From an uncultured Lachnospiraceae bacterium (GTDB taxonomy: Bacteria; Bacillota; Clostridia; Lachnospirales; Lachnospiraceae), in the NCBI GenBank assembly GCA_910579275.1, contig CAJTTO010000001.1, positions 144,681 through 208,680 of the forward strand: DNA of 64,000 bases. The letters are read 5' to 3'. Of this stretch, positions 25,816 through 34,187 are shown piece by piece. A program made the position numbers and the translations under genes. The notes under the pieces were generated by a model. That model searched no databases. It was given only the letters and a program-made list of their open reading frames with translations, and was not told where the DNA came from. The stretch's first letter is position 1. Each line of letters starts with the position of its first letter.

Positions 25816-26899
25816 TTACACAGACCTCCAACTGTACAGAGTCCTCTTTTTGTGTCAGGCATAGATAGCTGTCCAGCTGCGGATAGGAGTTTTTCATATA
25901 CCGCTGAACCAGACTGCTGCTGTGCGCTTGCAAATCGGTGTGGAAAATCGCACAGAATGCCGCATCAAGTTCTTGTTCGCTGGTGCATGAGTGACTGGCA
26001 AACGAAAAGGAGTGATTATCCCAGATAAGAAGCCGCAGAAACGTCTGTTCTGCCAGCAGTCCGCGGATTTTGCGGTAGCCCTCCGCAAGCAGTTTTTCCG
26101 CGGTGTTTTTTTCCGGGGGCAGTGCAATCAGTACAACCCGTTCACTGCCTGCAAGCGCGGTTCGCTCCTTCACCATCAGATCCGGCTGGCGCGCCGAGAG
26201 CTTCCAGTGAATATCCCTTGGGCGGTCGCCCGGCTGATAGGCGCGAATGTCCGTGACTTCGCTGTAATCGCTGCCTTTCTGGTGGTTTTCGGACAGCTCG
26301 GCGACACCGGAATAGGCGTCGGGAAACGAGGACTCTTTTGCGCTGCCCTGTTTTGGGAGGACAAAAAAGCTGCATTCCATGCTGCATGGCGCCTGTATCA
26401 AAAAAATACCCAGCAAGTCGGCGAGGATAAATTCCCGACAGGCAAAGACAACCCGCCCCAGATCCGTGACAGTGACTGTCATCTGGAACTGTTTTTTTCC
26501 GCGGGGAGGAACGGACAGCAGGAGTTTCTGTTGGTCTGAAGTGCCATAGAATGCATTTCCGACAGTAAATATCCAAGTCCCGCGCAAGGCACATAGCAGA
26601 CTTGGATTGTCAATTGAAAAAATGACACATATGTCATCTTCCTGCCGGACTGCAATTTTTCCGCTTTCTAAAAAAACGAAATTTTTTTCGGTGAAAATTG
26701 TGCCAGTGACGGAGTCTGCAAGTTTCCATACAGTGAGAAAGGAGAACGGTACAAGCGCTGTGAGTATCACGCCCATAACAATGAAAAAATAACCGCGCAG
26801 GGCGAGAAAGAGCAGTATGTTTCCGAGATAAATGAAAAGAAACGCTGCCAGATGCAGAAAGGACAGCCGTATTTTTTTGTGTGCAGCTTTGGTATTCAT
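25808..26899 (-). CDS. DUF58 domain membrane protein
   Basis: A 363-residue protein with two hydrophobic segments near the N-terminus (about 10-50), then a beta-rich region and a DUF58 domain with the signature DIRAYQPGDRPRDIHWKLSARQPDLMVKE (shown in part: YQPGDRPRDIHWK). ATG at 26899 follows GAGG with 6-bp spacing; the longer upstream frame overlaps the moxR end region and lacks a binding site. DUF58 proteins carry a VWA-like fold and are partners of MoxR ATPases. The operon order is moxR, DUF58, transglutaminase. Molecular function is not established for the family. Confidence 0.85.
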   Translation of the reverse strand: MNTKAAHKKIRLSFLHLAAFLFIYLGNILLFLALRGYFFIVMGVILTALVPFSFLTVWKLADSVTGTIFTEKNFVFLESGKIAVRQEDDICVIFSIDNPSLLCALRGTWIFTVGNAFYGTSDQQKLLLSVPPRGKKQFQMTVTVTDLGRVVFACREFILADLLGIFLIQAPCSMECSFFVLPKQGSAKESSFPDAYSGVAELSENHQKGSDYSEVTDIRAYQPGDRPRDIHWKLSARQPDLMVKERTALAGSERVVLIALPPEKNTAEKLLAEGYRKIRGLLAEQTFLRLLIWDNHSFSFASHSCTSEQELDAAFCAIFHTDLQAHSSSLVQRYMKNSYPQLDSYLCLTQKEDSVQLEVCVNE

Positions 26900-26975
26900 C
26901 GTAATCCTCACAACTCCTCCGTTTCGGTTTTGCAGTGCTGTTGGCATAAGCTGAAGGTAAGGTATGGAAAGTTTC

Positions 26976-27914
26976 TTAGAGCTTAGGACACCGTACTGTC
27001 TCAAGCAGCTTTCCGACCGCGGCGGCAGACGTGACACCCTCTGCCCGCGCGCGTGCGCTCAGGCGGACACGGTGGCAGAGCACGTCGCCGAGGATATGTT
27101 GGACATCCCTTGCCGTCACAAAGTCACGCCCCGAAAGCATAGCCATCGCGCGCGACATGCGCAGCAGTGCGATTCCGGCGCGCGGGCTTGCGCCAAGCGC
27201 AAACAGAGGGTTGCTGCGTGTTTCTTCAATCAGATTTACAATATATTCATAAATGGAATCATCGACAAAGATGTCTTCTGTCTGCGTCTGGACAGTCTTT
27301 AGATCTTCAAGGGAGAGGACTGGGGAAATGTCAGAGAGACGTTTCCAGACCGCGCCTTTTAATAAGGCAACTGCGTCCTCGTGCTTGGGGTAGCCCATGG
27401 ACAGGCAGACCAGAAAACGGTCAAGCTGTGATTCCGGCAGCAGCTGTGTGCCCGAAGAACCGGCTGGATTTTCCGTCGCAATGACAATAAAAGGATCCGG
27501 AAGTCTGCGCGTTTCGCCCTCGATACTCACTTGCCGCTCCTCCATGACTTCAAGGAGTGCGGACTGTGTTTTCGGGGAGGTTCGGTTAATCTCGTCGGCG
27601 AGAAGCAGATTACAGAACACAGCGCCTTTCTGAAAGGAAAAAGCGCCTTTCTGGCTGTGGTACATCGAGAATCCAAGCAGGTCGCTCGGGAGGACATCCG
27701 GTGTGAACTGCACACGTCTGTAATCGAGGGAGAGCACACGCGCAAATGTCGTCGCGAGCGTTGTTTTTCCCACGCCCGGAATGTCCTCCATTAGAATGTG
27801 GCCGCCGCCGATAATCGCAGCGAGTACTTTCTGTACGATATCTTCTTTTCCCTTGATAATGCTGTTCACAGCCTGCTGGACTTCCGCCAGCAAGGCGCCG
27901 GTATTTTTTTGCAT
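26976..27914 (-). CDS. MoxR-family AAA+ ATPase
   Basis: A 312-residue AAA+ protein. Walker A is EDIPGVGKTTLA, Walker B is LLADEINRT, sensor 1 lies in VIATENP, and a C-terminal lid domain includes ALGASPRAGIALLRMSRA. These are MoxR hallmarks. Start at 27914 is chosen because GGGGA at 27924-27928 is well spaced for it; an ATG at 27923 adds three residues. MoxR ATPases act as chaperones for VWA/DUF58 partners, consistent with the next gene. The gene lies 76 bp upstream of the DUF58 gene. Confidence 0.9.
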   Translation of the reverse strand: MQKNTGALLAEVQQAVNSIIKGKEDIVQKVLAAIIGGGHILMEDIPGVGKTTLATTFARVLSLDYRRVQFTPDVLPSDLLGFSMYHSQKGAFSFQKGAVFCNLLLADEINRTSPKTQSALLEVMEERQVSIEGETRRLPDPFIVIATENPAGSSGTQLLPESQLDRFLVCLSMGYPKHEDAVALLKGAVWKRLSDISPVLSLEDLKTVQTQTEDIFVDDSIYEYIVNLIEETRSNPLFALGASPRAGIALLRMSRAMAMLSGRDFVTARDVQHILGDVLCHRVRLSARARAEGVTSAAAVGKLLETVRCPKL

Positions 27915-28019
27915 AGCATCCATTCCCCATTTCTGTCGAAGTCTGTGTAGTCTGCCGTTTCTATTGTATTAGTATTGCCAGTTATTTCCATATTTATACA
28001 GCAAATCAAACTGTGTGCT

Positions 28020-29048
28020 TCACCGTTCTTTCTGTGTGCCGCAATGCGGTATGATGATGGACGGCTTGATAAATGTCAGCTCGTGCGGCGACTCCGGATG
28101 TTCCGAACGGAACAGCATCTGGAGCGCAAGGCGCTTGCCGAGCAGACCGGTCGGAACGTTTGCCGTGATGATGCGTCCCGCGACATCTGCATATTCGCCT
28201 GTGTTGTCGAAACCGGTGAGTGCGACAGGATGTGGTACGCGCTCCGGATTGCTGTCAATATACGACTGTACAAAGTTTGCCACAAAATCACTGGCGCAGA
28301 CAAAAGCAGTCGGCCAGCGCTTGAGTTGATTTAAAAATGTATATAATTCCTTTTCGTAGGAAAAAATATCAATGCGCCCCGTGAGACAGTGCTCGGAGTG
28401 GATGACAAGCCGCCGCTTTTCCATGCAGTCACAGTAGCCGCGGTAGCGTTCGAGATTGGTCAGGGCGTAATTGATATCCCCGATAAACCCGATCTCGGTA
28501 TGTCCGTCTTTTATTAAGGTATTGGTGATGTCGGACTCGGTGCGGAATCCTTCAATTAAGAGCAGATCGCCGTTGAGCTTCCGGTCGGACAGGGACGGAA
28601 CCGTGTCGAGAAACACCTTGGGTGCCGAAAGCTCGTTGACCGTGCCTAGAATCTCCGGATCATAGACATTCAGCACAACGATGCCGTCCACGCTGCCGTT
28701 TTGTAAAATGGAAGGCAGGCTGAACGACTTTGTGTACACGGAAGGAACATAGGTGTAAAGCAGGTTCACGTTGTAATTGGAAAGCTCCTGCGCCATGCGG
28801 TGAATAATGTTTGTCCAGAACAGCGCAGAGTCTGGTCTGGAGACAATCAGGGAGACAGTGCGCTGTTCCTCGAGCGGCTGCTCGAGCACCTGATAGGGAA
28901 GTTTGGCATATCCGAGTTCTCGTGCCTTCTCAAAAATCATTTCCCGCAGGGAATCCGAAACACCTGACTGGTTGTTAAATGCCTTGCTGACGGTGACTCT
29001 GGATATATTGAGGGCATCTGCGATATCCTTCATCGTTACTTTTTCCAT
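28020..29048 (-). CDS. LacI-family transcriptional regulator
   Basis: A 342-residue regulator. The N-terminal helix-turn-helix reads VTMKDIADALNISRVTVSKAFN. A periplasmic-binding-protein-like sugar sensor domain follows (about 60-340), with FIGDINYALTNLERYRGY and the typical DNxxxAxxAxxxITT-like stretch TGFDNTGEYADVAGRIITA. The ATG at 29048 is preferred over an upstream in-frame TTG. It is divergent from the glycan transporter operon, so it most likely represses that operon and is released by a glycan-derived sugar. Confidence 0.9.
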   Translation of the reverse strand: MEKVTMKDIADALNISRVTVSKAFNNQSGVSDSLREMIFEKARELGYAKLPYQVLEQPLEEQRTVSLIVSRPDSALFWTNIIHRMAQELSNYNVNLLYTYVPSVYTKSFSLPSILQNGSVDGIVVLNVYDPEILGTVNELSAPKVFLDTVPSLSDRKLNGDLLLIEGFRTESDITNTLIKDGHTEIGFIGDINYALTNLERYRGYCDCMEKRRLVIHSEHCLTGRIDIFSYEKELYTFLNQLKRWPTAFVCASDFVANFVQSYIDSNPERVPHPVALTGFDNTGEYADVAGRIITANVPTGLLGKRLALQMLFRSEHPESPHELTFIKPSIIIPHCGTQKER

Positions 29049-29124
29049 AAAATAGAATCTCTCTTTCAATCAATTGGCGCAGACAGCTGTCCGCGCAGCG
29101 GGTTATCACTTTTATTTGGTTTAT

Positions 29125-29153
29125 ATTATAGCATAGGAAAATGCAAAAGACAA
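29125..29153 (-). promoter_or_regulatory. Promoter of the lacI-family gene
   Basis: On the minus strand: TTGTCT (29153-29148), 17-bp spacer, TATAAT (29130-29125). It lies about 77 bp upstream of the regulator start. Confidence 0.65.
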
Positions 29154-29168
29154 TAAATGAGTTTACAA

Positions 29169-29519
29169 ATGTTAATTATAATAAATGATTATTTATGGTC
29201 GCTTTCTCAAATAATAAAAGATATATTGACGATACAAGCGGTAAAAAACATCCTTTACAAAACTACATTTATGTGAAACTATACACAAGCATTGCCGAAG
29301 ATATATGAAAATATGTGCGGCAGTACCAAAAAACACGAATAACCTTGTATATTTTACGTTTGAAATGAAATATGTTAATAAATGTAATGACAAAACATGC
29401 ATTGCAAAATGTCAAAACAAAAACAAATTAGGTCAATAATGCTAAAATATACATAGATTTGTTAGAGAAAATAATGAAATTGCTAAAATCTGTTGACACG
29501 ATAATTTATAAATGTTAAT
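29169..29519 (+). promoter_or_regulatory. Divergent control region with three ATGTTAAT sites
   Basis: The 510-bp gap between the regulator and the transporter genes is very AT-rich and non-coding. ATGTTAAT occurs at 29169-29176, 29372-29379 and 29512-29519. The last overlaps the -10 of the transporter promoter and is followed by GTTAAC at 29524-29529. These may be operator half-sites for the divergent LacI-family protein, though LacI sites are usually palindromic. Confidence 0.35.
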
Positions 29520-29521
29520 AT
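29493..29521 (+). promoter_or_regulatory. Promoter of the glycan-utilisation operon
   Basis: TTGACA (perfect), 17-bp spacer, TAATAT, 38 bp before the first permease gene. This is the strongest sigma-A-like promoter seen in the window. Confidence 0.8.
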
Positions 29522-29558
29522 GACGTTAACAAAAATAAACAAAAAGGAGGTAAAGCAA

Positions 29559-30542
29559 ATGGGTATTCGCAAATCGACTGACGGAGGGGGGATTCGCCAC
29601 GGCAAACCATGGTGGAAACGATGGTCGCGCGACGACACGGAACTATTTGTACTGTCGCTGCCGACGCTGCTCTGGTTCCTAATCTTCACCTACCTGCCGA
29701 TGTTCGGTATCATCATCGCGTTTAAGAACTACAGGCTTCAGCCGGGCGGACATGGGTTTATCTACAACCTGCTGCACAGTGAATGGGCGGGATTTGGAAA
29801 TTTCAAATATTTCTTTACATCCAATTCATTTACCATGCTGCTGCGCAACACCATCCTCTACAACATCGCGTTTATCATTATCAGTGCGAGCGTTGCGGTA
29901 GGAGGGGCGCTGATGCTCAGCAGTATGCGCAACAAGAGAGGCTCGAAGGTGTACCAGACCATGATGTTCCTTCCCTATTTTATGTCATGGGTTGTGGTCA
30001 GCTATTTCGTCTATGCGTTGCTGACACCGGAGCGCGGCTACATCAACGGCATCATCACCGCGCTGGGCGGCGAGCGCATCATGTGGTATCAGGAGAACAA
30101 GTACTGGCCGTTCATCCTTGTGTTCCTAAATACATGGAAAGGTATGGGGTACGGAATGGTCATCTATCTGGCGAGCATCACAGGAATTGACCCGTCACTC
30201 TACGAGGCGGCGGTCATGGATGGCGCGACCAAGGCACAGCAGGCAAGGCATATCACGCTTCCGGCGATTAAGCCCGTCTTTGTCATGATGCTGATTCTGG
30301 ACTGTGGTAAAATCTTTAACTCGGATTTCGGTCTGTTTTATCAGGTTACAGGACAATTGCCCGCATCGCTGTACACGACGGCATCGACATTTGACACGTA
30401 CATCTACATGGCAATCCAGTCCACTGCACCGATTGGGCAGACGGCGGCGGCATCATTCTTCCAGGCAATCTGCAGCTGCGGAACGATTCTGCTGGCAAAC
30501 TGGATAGTGAGCAAGATTGACAACGAGAACAGGATTATATAG
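29559..30542 (+). CDS. Oligosaccharide ABC transporter permease, LplB type
   Basis: A 327-residue membrane protein with about six hydrophobic segments, the first being VLSLPTLLWFLIFTYLPMFG. The EAA loop reads YEAAVMDGATKAQQARHITLP. N-terminal features (FKNYRLQPG) are typical of the LplB/YtcQ transporter group, which imports complex oligosaccharides. ATG at 29559 follows AAGGAGGT with 8-bp spacing. It is the first gene of an operon with a second permease, a lipoprotein binding protein and glycan-degrading enzymes. No ATPase gene is present. Confidence 0.9.
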   Translation: MGIRKSTDGGGIRHGKPWWKRWSRDDTELFVLSLPTLLWFLIFTYLPMFGIIIAFKNYRLQPGGHGFIYNLLHSEWAGFGNFKYFFTSNSFTMLLRNTILYNIAFIIISASVAVGGALMLSSMRNKRGSKVYQTMMFLPYFMSWVVVSYFVYALLTPERGYINGIITALGGERIMWYQENKYWPFILVFLNTWKGMGYGMVIYLASITGIDPSLYEAAVMDGATKAQQARHITLPAIKPVFVMMLILDCGKIFNSDFGLFYQVTGQLPASLYTTASTFDTYIYMAIQSTAPIGQTAAASFFQAICSCGTILLANWIVSKIDNENRII

Positions 30543-30557
30543 AAGGAGGTGTACCAA

Positions 30558-31475
30558 GTGGCAAAACAGGAAAAAAGCGGGCAGTCCCTGAACCAGATAA
30601 AGACATCGACAAACATTGTGTTCAACATCGTGTTTCTGATACTGGCAGTTATGTGCGTGATTCCGCTGTTGTTTGTTTTTTCGATATCCATTACAGACGA
30701 GGAGGCAATCCGTCAAAACGGATATCAGCTGGTTCCGCAGGCGCTGTCAAACGCGGCGTATGAATTTCTGTGGAATGAGCGTCTGACAATCCTGCGCGCG
30801 GCGTTTATGTCAGTGCTGGTAACAATTGTCGGTACGATTATCTCCATCGCACTCAACACGTCGATGGGATATGTGGTTTCAAGGAGAAATTTCAAATTAA
30901 AGAAACTTTATACGTGGCTGATTTTTATTCCGATGGTATTCAACGGCGGAATGCTGGCAAGCTACGTGGTTGTGAGCAATATTCTGGGATTGAACAACAG
31001 CATCTGGGCGCTGATTCTGCCCCTTGCGTGTTCGGCGTTCAGCGTGACGATCTGCCGCACGTTCTTTCGGACGACTGTGCCGGATTCCATTATCGAGTCG
31101 GCAAAGATTGACGGCGCGGGACAGTTCCGCATCTGGTCTCAGATTGTGCTTCCGATTTCCAAGCCGGTCATGGCGACCATCGGTATGTTTGCGGCATTTG
31201 GATACTGGAATGACTGGTTTCAGGCATCACTGTACATTCAGGACACCAAGCTCCAGACCCTGCAGTCCCTGTTAAACCAGATGCAGAAAAATATAGAGTA
31301 TATCGCAAACAATCCCTATGGGGGACTTTCCATGCAGGAATACAAGCTGTCGATGCCGACAGAGAGTGTCCGCATGGCAATTGCAATCGTCATTATTGTA
31401 CCAATTGCATGTACTTATCCGTTTTTCCAGAAGTACTTTATCTCTGGACTGACAATCGGCTCTGTCAAGGAATAA
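30558..31475 (+). CDS. Oligosaccharide ABC transporter permease, YtcP type
   Basis: A 305-residue membrane partner of the preceding permease. Hydrophobic segments start at about residue 20, and the EAA loop reads IESAKIDGAGQFRIWSQIVLP. It ends FFQKYFISGLTIGSVKE, the characteristic C-terminus of this carbohydrate permease group. GTG at 30558 is chosen because AAGGAGGT at 30543-30550 is correctly spaced for it and overlaps the other candidate at 30549. The gap to the previous gene is 15 bp. Confidence 0.9.
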   Translation: MAKQEKSGQSLNQIKTSTNIVFNIVFLILAVMCVIPLLFVFSISITDEEAIRQNGYQLVPQALSNAAYEFLWNERLTILRAAFMSVLVTIVGTIISIALNTSMGYVVSRRNFKLKKLYTWLIFIPMVFNGGMLASYVVVSNILGLNNSIWALILPLACSAFSVTICRTFFRTTVPDSIIESAKIDGAGQFRIWSQIVLPISKPVMATIGMFAAFGYWNDWFQASLYIQDTKLQTLQSLLNQMQKNIEYIANNPYGGLSMQEYKLSMPTESVRMAIAIVIIVPIACTYPFFQKYFISGLTIGSVKE

Positions 31476-31502
31476 AACGAACACAAAAAAGGAGGATTTA
31501 TT

Positions 31503-33026
31503 ATGAGATTGAAAAGGTATAAAAAAGTAATGGCGGCAGGTCTTGCCGCAGTGATGACAATGGGACTGCTTACAGGCTGTGGCGGAGACGGCGGCAGCAA
31601 TAACAATACTGCAAACAGCGGCGGCGGACAGTCGTCCTCCTCGGGCAGTCAGGACAGCTCCGCGTCACAGGGTGCCGGAAACGGTGAGATTGTTCCGCTG
31701 AAGTGGGTGACAATCGGAAACGGCATGCCTACCAACTATGATTCGTGGATCAAAAAGGTCAACGAGTACATTGGCGACAAGGTGGGCGTCAGCCTTGACA
31801 TGGAAGTAATCCCTTGGGGAGACTGGGACAAACGGCGCAATATCATTGTCAGCACCAATGAGCCGTATGACATTATTTTTGGAAACGGAAACAACTACAT
31901 CGCCGATATTAATCTTGGTGCGTACTATGACATTACGGACATGATTGATGCCAACATGCCGGGATTAAAACAGCTGATGCCGGATAAATACTGGGACGGT
32001 GTCAAGGTAAAAGACAGGATTTACGGTGTACCGACCTACAAGGACAGCTCGATTTCCAACTATGCAGTATGGGATAAGGAGCTGGTTGAGGAGTACAATT
32101 TAGACCTCGCGTCCCTGACGGAAATTGAGTCCCTGACAGATATTTTCACCACATTGAAAGCGGACAAAAATGACTATCCGGTCTATACGAAAAACGATGG
32201 CGTTTACTATATATTTGACGTATATGACCAGATTGGCGCCGGAACACAGATTCTCGGTGTGCGCTACGACGACGCGGACGCGCGTGTATGCTTTACACTG
32301 GAAGAACCGGATATCTACTCCGCACTGGAAACATTGCATGACTGGTACCAGAAAGGCATTATCAATCCCGATGCGGCAACGTTGTCCGAAGCGCGTGTCT
32401 ACAACATGTGGCGTGTAGCACAGGGATGGGAGAGCGCAGGCATCACCTCATGGGGACCTCAGATGGGCAAGGATGTTGCCGTTCAGAAGGTCGGTGACAC
32501 AATTCTGTCCAACGAGACTGTGCGCGGTTCCTTGAACATGGTTTCCATCAACACGAAGTATCCGGAAAAGTGCCTGCAGCTCCTTGACTTAATCAATACG
32601 GACACAAAGCTGCGCGACATGTTCTACTATGGTGAGGAAGGCGTGAACTTCGAGTACACAGAAGACGGCAAGGCACACAAAATCAACAATGACTGGGCGA
32701 TGGCAGGCTACACACAGGCATCTTACTTTACGGTAACACAGGTAGATACGGACGAGTATAACCAGTGGGATGAGATTAAGCAATTGAACGAGCAGGCAGT
32801 TTCCTCCGTTATGCTTGGATTTACCTTTGACACCACAGAAGTATCAGATAAGCTTGCAAACTGCCGCGAAATCTGGATGCGCTACCGCAGCGAGGTTATG
32901 ACCGGCGTACAGGATCCGGCAACGGCAGTGCCAAAGATTAAGGAAGAACTGATGAAAGCCGGATGGCAGGATGTGATTGATGCAGCACAGAAACAGGTTG
33001 ATGAGTATATGGCAACCAAAAAATAA
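31503..33026 (+). CDS. Oligosaccharide-binding lipoprotein of the ABC transporter
   Basis: A 507-residue lipoprotein. The signal peptide ends at a lipobox, LLTGCGGD (Cys about residue 24), followed by a Ser/Gly/Asn-rich linker. The mature part is a large substrate-binding protein of the LplA/YtcQ type that pairs with LplB/YtcP permeases. Aromatic residues suited to sugar stacking are frequent. It captures the oligosaccharide on the outer membrane face. The ribosome binding site is AAAGGAGG. Context (GH85, GH38, GH20, GH130) suggests N-glycan fragments as ligand; this is inference. Confidence 0.9.
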   Translation: MRLKRYKKVMAAGLAAVMTMGLLTGCGGDGGSNNNTANSGGGQSSSSGSQDSSASQGAGNGEIVPLKWVTIGNGMPTNYDSWIKKVNEYIGDKVGVSLDMEVIPWGDWDKRRNIIVSTNEPYDIIFGNGNNYIADINLGAYYDITDMIDANMPGLKQLMPDKYWDGVKVKDRIYGVPTYKDSSISNYAVWDKELVEEYNLDLASLTEIESLTDIFTTLKADKNDYPVYTKNDGVYYIFDVYDQIGAGTQILGVRYDDADARVCFTLEEPDIYSALETLHDWYQKGIINPDAATLSEARVYNMWRVAQGWESAGITSWGPQMGKDVAVQKVGDTILSNETVRGSLNMVSINTKYPEKCLQLLDLINTDTKLRDMFYYGEEGVNFEYTEDGKAHKINNDWAMAGYTQASYFTVTQVDTDEYNQWDEIKQLNEQAVSSVMLGFTFDTTEVSDKLANCREIWMRYRSEVMTGVQDPATAVPKIKEELMKAGWQDVIDAAQKQVDEYMATKK

Positions 33027-33053
33027 ACAGGAAATGGCAGGTGATTGCAGATT

Positions 33054-34058
33054 ATGACAGAAAAAGCCACAACCAGAATTATCGGAAAAGATTTGCCAAA
33101 CATCCCATGGCAGGAGCCGGACGGAACAGAACGGCTGCCCCTGTGGCGCTATGCGGAGAATCCGATTATCGAGCGTTTTGCAACAAAAAATTCCAACAGC
33201 ATTTTTAACAGTGCGGTCGTACCCTTTGGAGACGGATTCGCGGGTGTGTTCCGCTGCGACAGCAAGTCGATTAGTATGGACATTTTCGCCGGATTCAGTA
33301 AAGACGGTATTCACTGGGAAATTTCCGATGAGCCGGTTGCCTTTCAGGGGGCGCACCCCGAGGTGGCAAAACGGGATTTCCGCTACGACCCGCGCGTATG
33401 CTTTATCGAGGACAGGTACTATATTACATGGTGCAATGGCTACCATGACTATCCGACCATCGGAGTAGGCTATACCTTTGACTTTCAGACCTTTTACCAG
33501 CTGGAAAACGCGTTTCTGCCGTTCAACCGCAATGGCGTGCTGTTTCCGCGCAAAATCCAGGGCAGGTACTATATGCTCAGCCGTCCAAGCGACAATGGGC
33601 ACACGCCGTTCGGGGATATTTTCCTGAGCGAGAGCCCTGACTTAAAATACTGGGGCTGCCACCGCTATGTGATGGGAACCATCAAGGGCGATGCCTCGGC
33701 ATGGCAGTGTACAAAGATTGGCGCGGGAAGCGTGCCGATTGAGACAAATGAAGGCTGGCTTTTGATTTATCACGGCGTCATCAATACCTGCAACGGCTTT
33801 GTATACAGGATGGGATGTGCGCTGCTGGATTTGGCAGAGCCTTGGAAAGTGCGAAAGAGAACAAAGAATTATATTTTAGGACCTCATGAACTGTATGAAT
33901 GTGTCGGGGACGTGCCCAATGTGGTATTCCCGTGTGCGGCGCTCACGGACGCGGCAACGGGTAGAATTGCAGTCTACTATGGCTGTGCGGACACAGTGAC
34001 CGGACTTGCATTCACGACAGTAGACCGTCTGATGGCGTATATGGATTCAGTGAACTGA
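33054..34058 (+). CDS. GH130 beta-mannoside phosphorylase
   Basis: A 334-residue cytoplasmic enzyme with a five-bladed beta-propeller-type sequence. Conserved blocks include [17 protein letters not shown], the [18 protein letters not shown] region with the probable catalytic acid D112, and WLLIYHGV. Members phosphorolyse beta-mannosides; one subgroup acts on Man-beta-1,4-GlcNAc, the core disaccharide of N-glycans. With GH38, GH20 and GH85 in the same operon, that activity is the likely one, giving mannose 1-phosphate and GlcNAc. The ATG at 33054 has AGGTGA about 10 bp upstream. No signal peptide is seen. Confidence 0.85.
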   Translation: MTEKATTRIIGKDLPNIPWQEPDGTERLPLWRYAENPIIERFATKNSNSIFNSAVVPFGDGFAGVFRCDSKSISMDIFAGFSKDGIHWEISDEPVAFQGAHPEVAKRDFRYDPRVCFIEDRYYITWCNGYHDYPTIGVGYTFDFQTFYQLENAFLPFNRNGVLFPRKIQGRYYMLSRPSDNGHTPFGDIFLSESPDLKYWGCHRYVMGTIKGDASAWQCTKIGAGSVPIETNEGWLLIYHGVINTCNGFVYRMGCALLDLAEPWKVRKRTKNYILGPHELYECVGDVPNVVFPCAALTDAATGRIAVYYGCADTVTGLAFTTVDRLMAYMDSVN

Positions 34059-34073
34059 ATCGGATGTCTGACA

Positions 34074-34123
34074 GGCTGCCGCAAAAATGAAGAGCGATTG
34101 CTACAATCTTTTTTGCGGCAGCC
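34074..34123 (+). other. Intercistronic hairpin between GH130 and GH20 genes
   Basis: Perfect 14-bp inverted repeat GGCTGCCGCAAAAA (34074-34087) / TTTTTGCGGCAGCC (34110-34123) with a 22-nt loop, followed by TTTT. It could act as a partial terminator or as an RNA-processing and stability element; the operon clearly continues. Confidence 0.65.
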
Positions 34124-34187
34124 TTTTCGGAACTAAGCGCAAAGCTCTGGGGTGCGGCAAGGTTCCACGACAGAAAGGACATAAAAA

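Noticed and set aside
32844..33602. 252-codon minus-strand frame opposite the binding protein and GH130 genes
   Set aside because: Antisense shadow of two well-supported genes; the translation shows no domain and no start signals.
34074..34123. Hairpin considered as the end of the glycan operon
   Set aside because: Same-strand genes of the same pathway continue with good ribosome binding sites and no new promoter is visible, so it is treated as an internal element.
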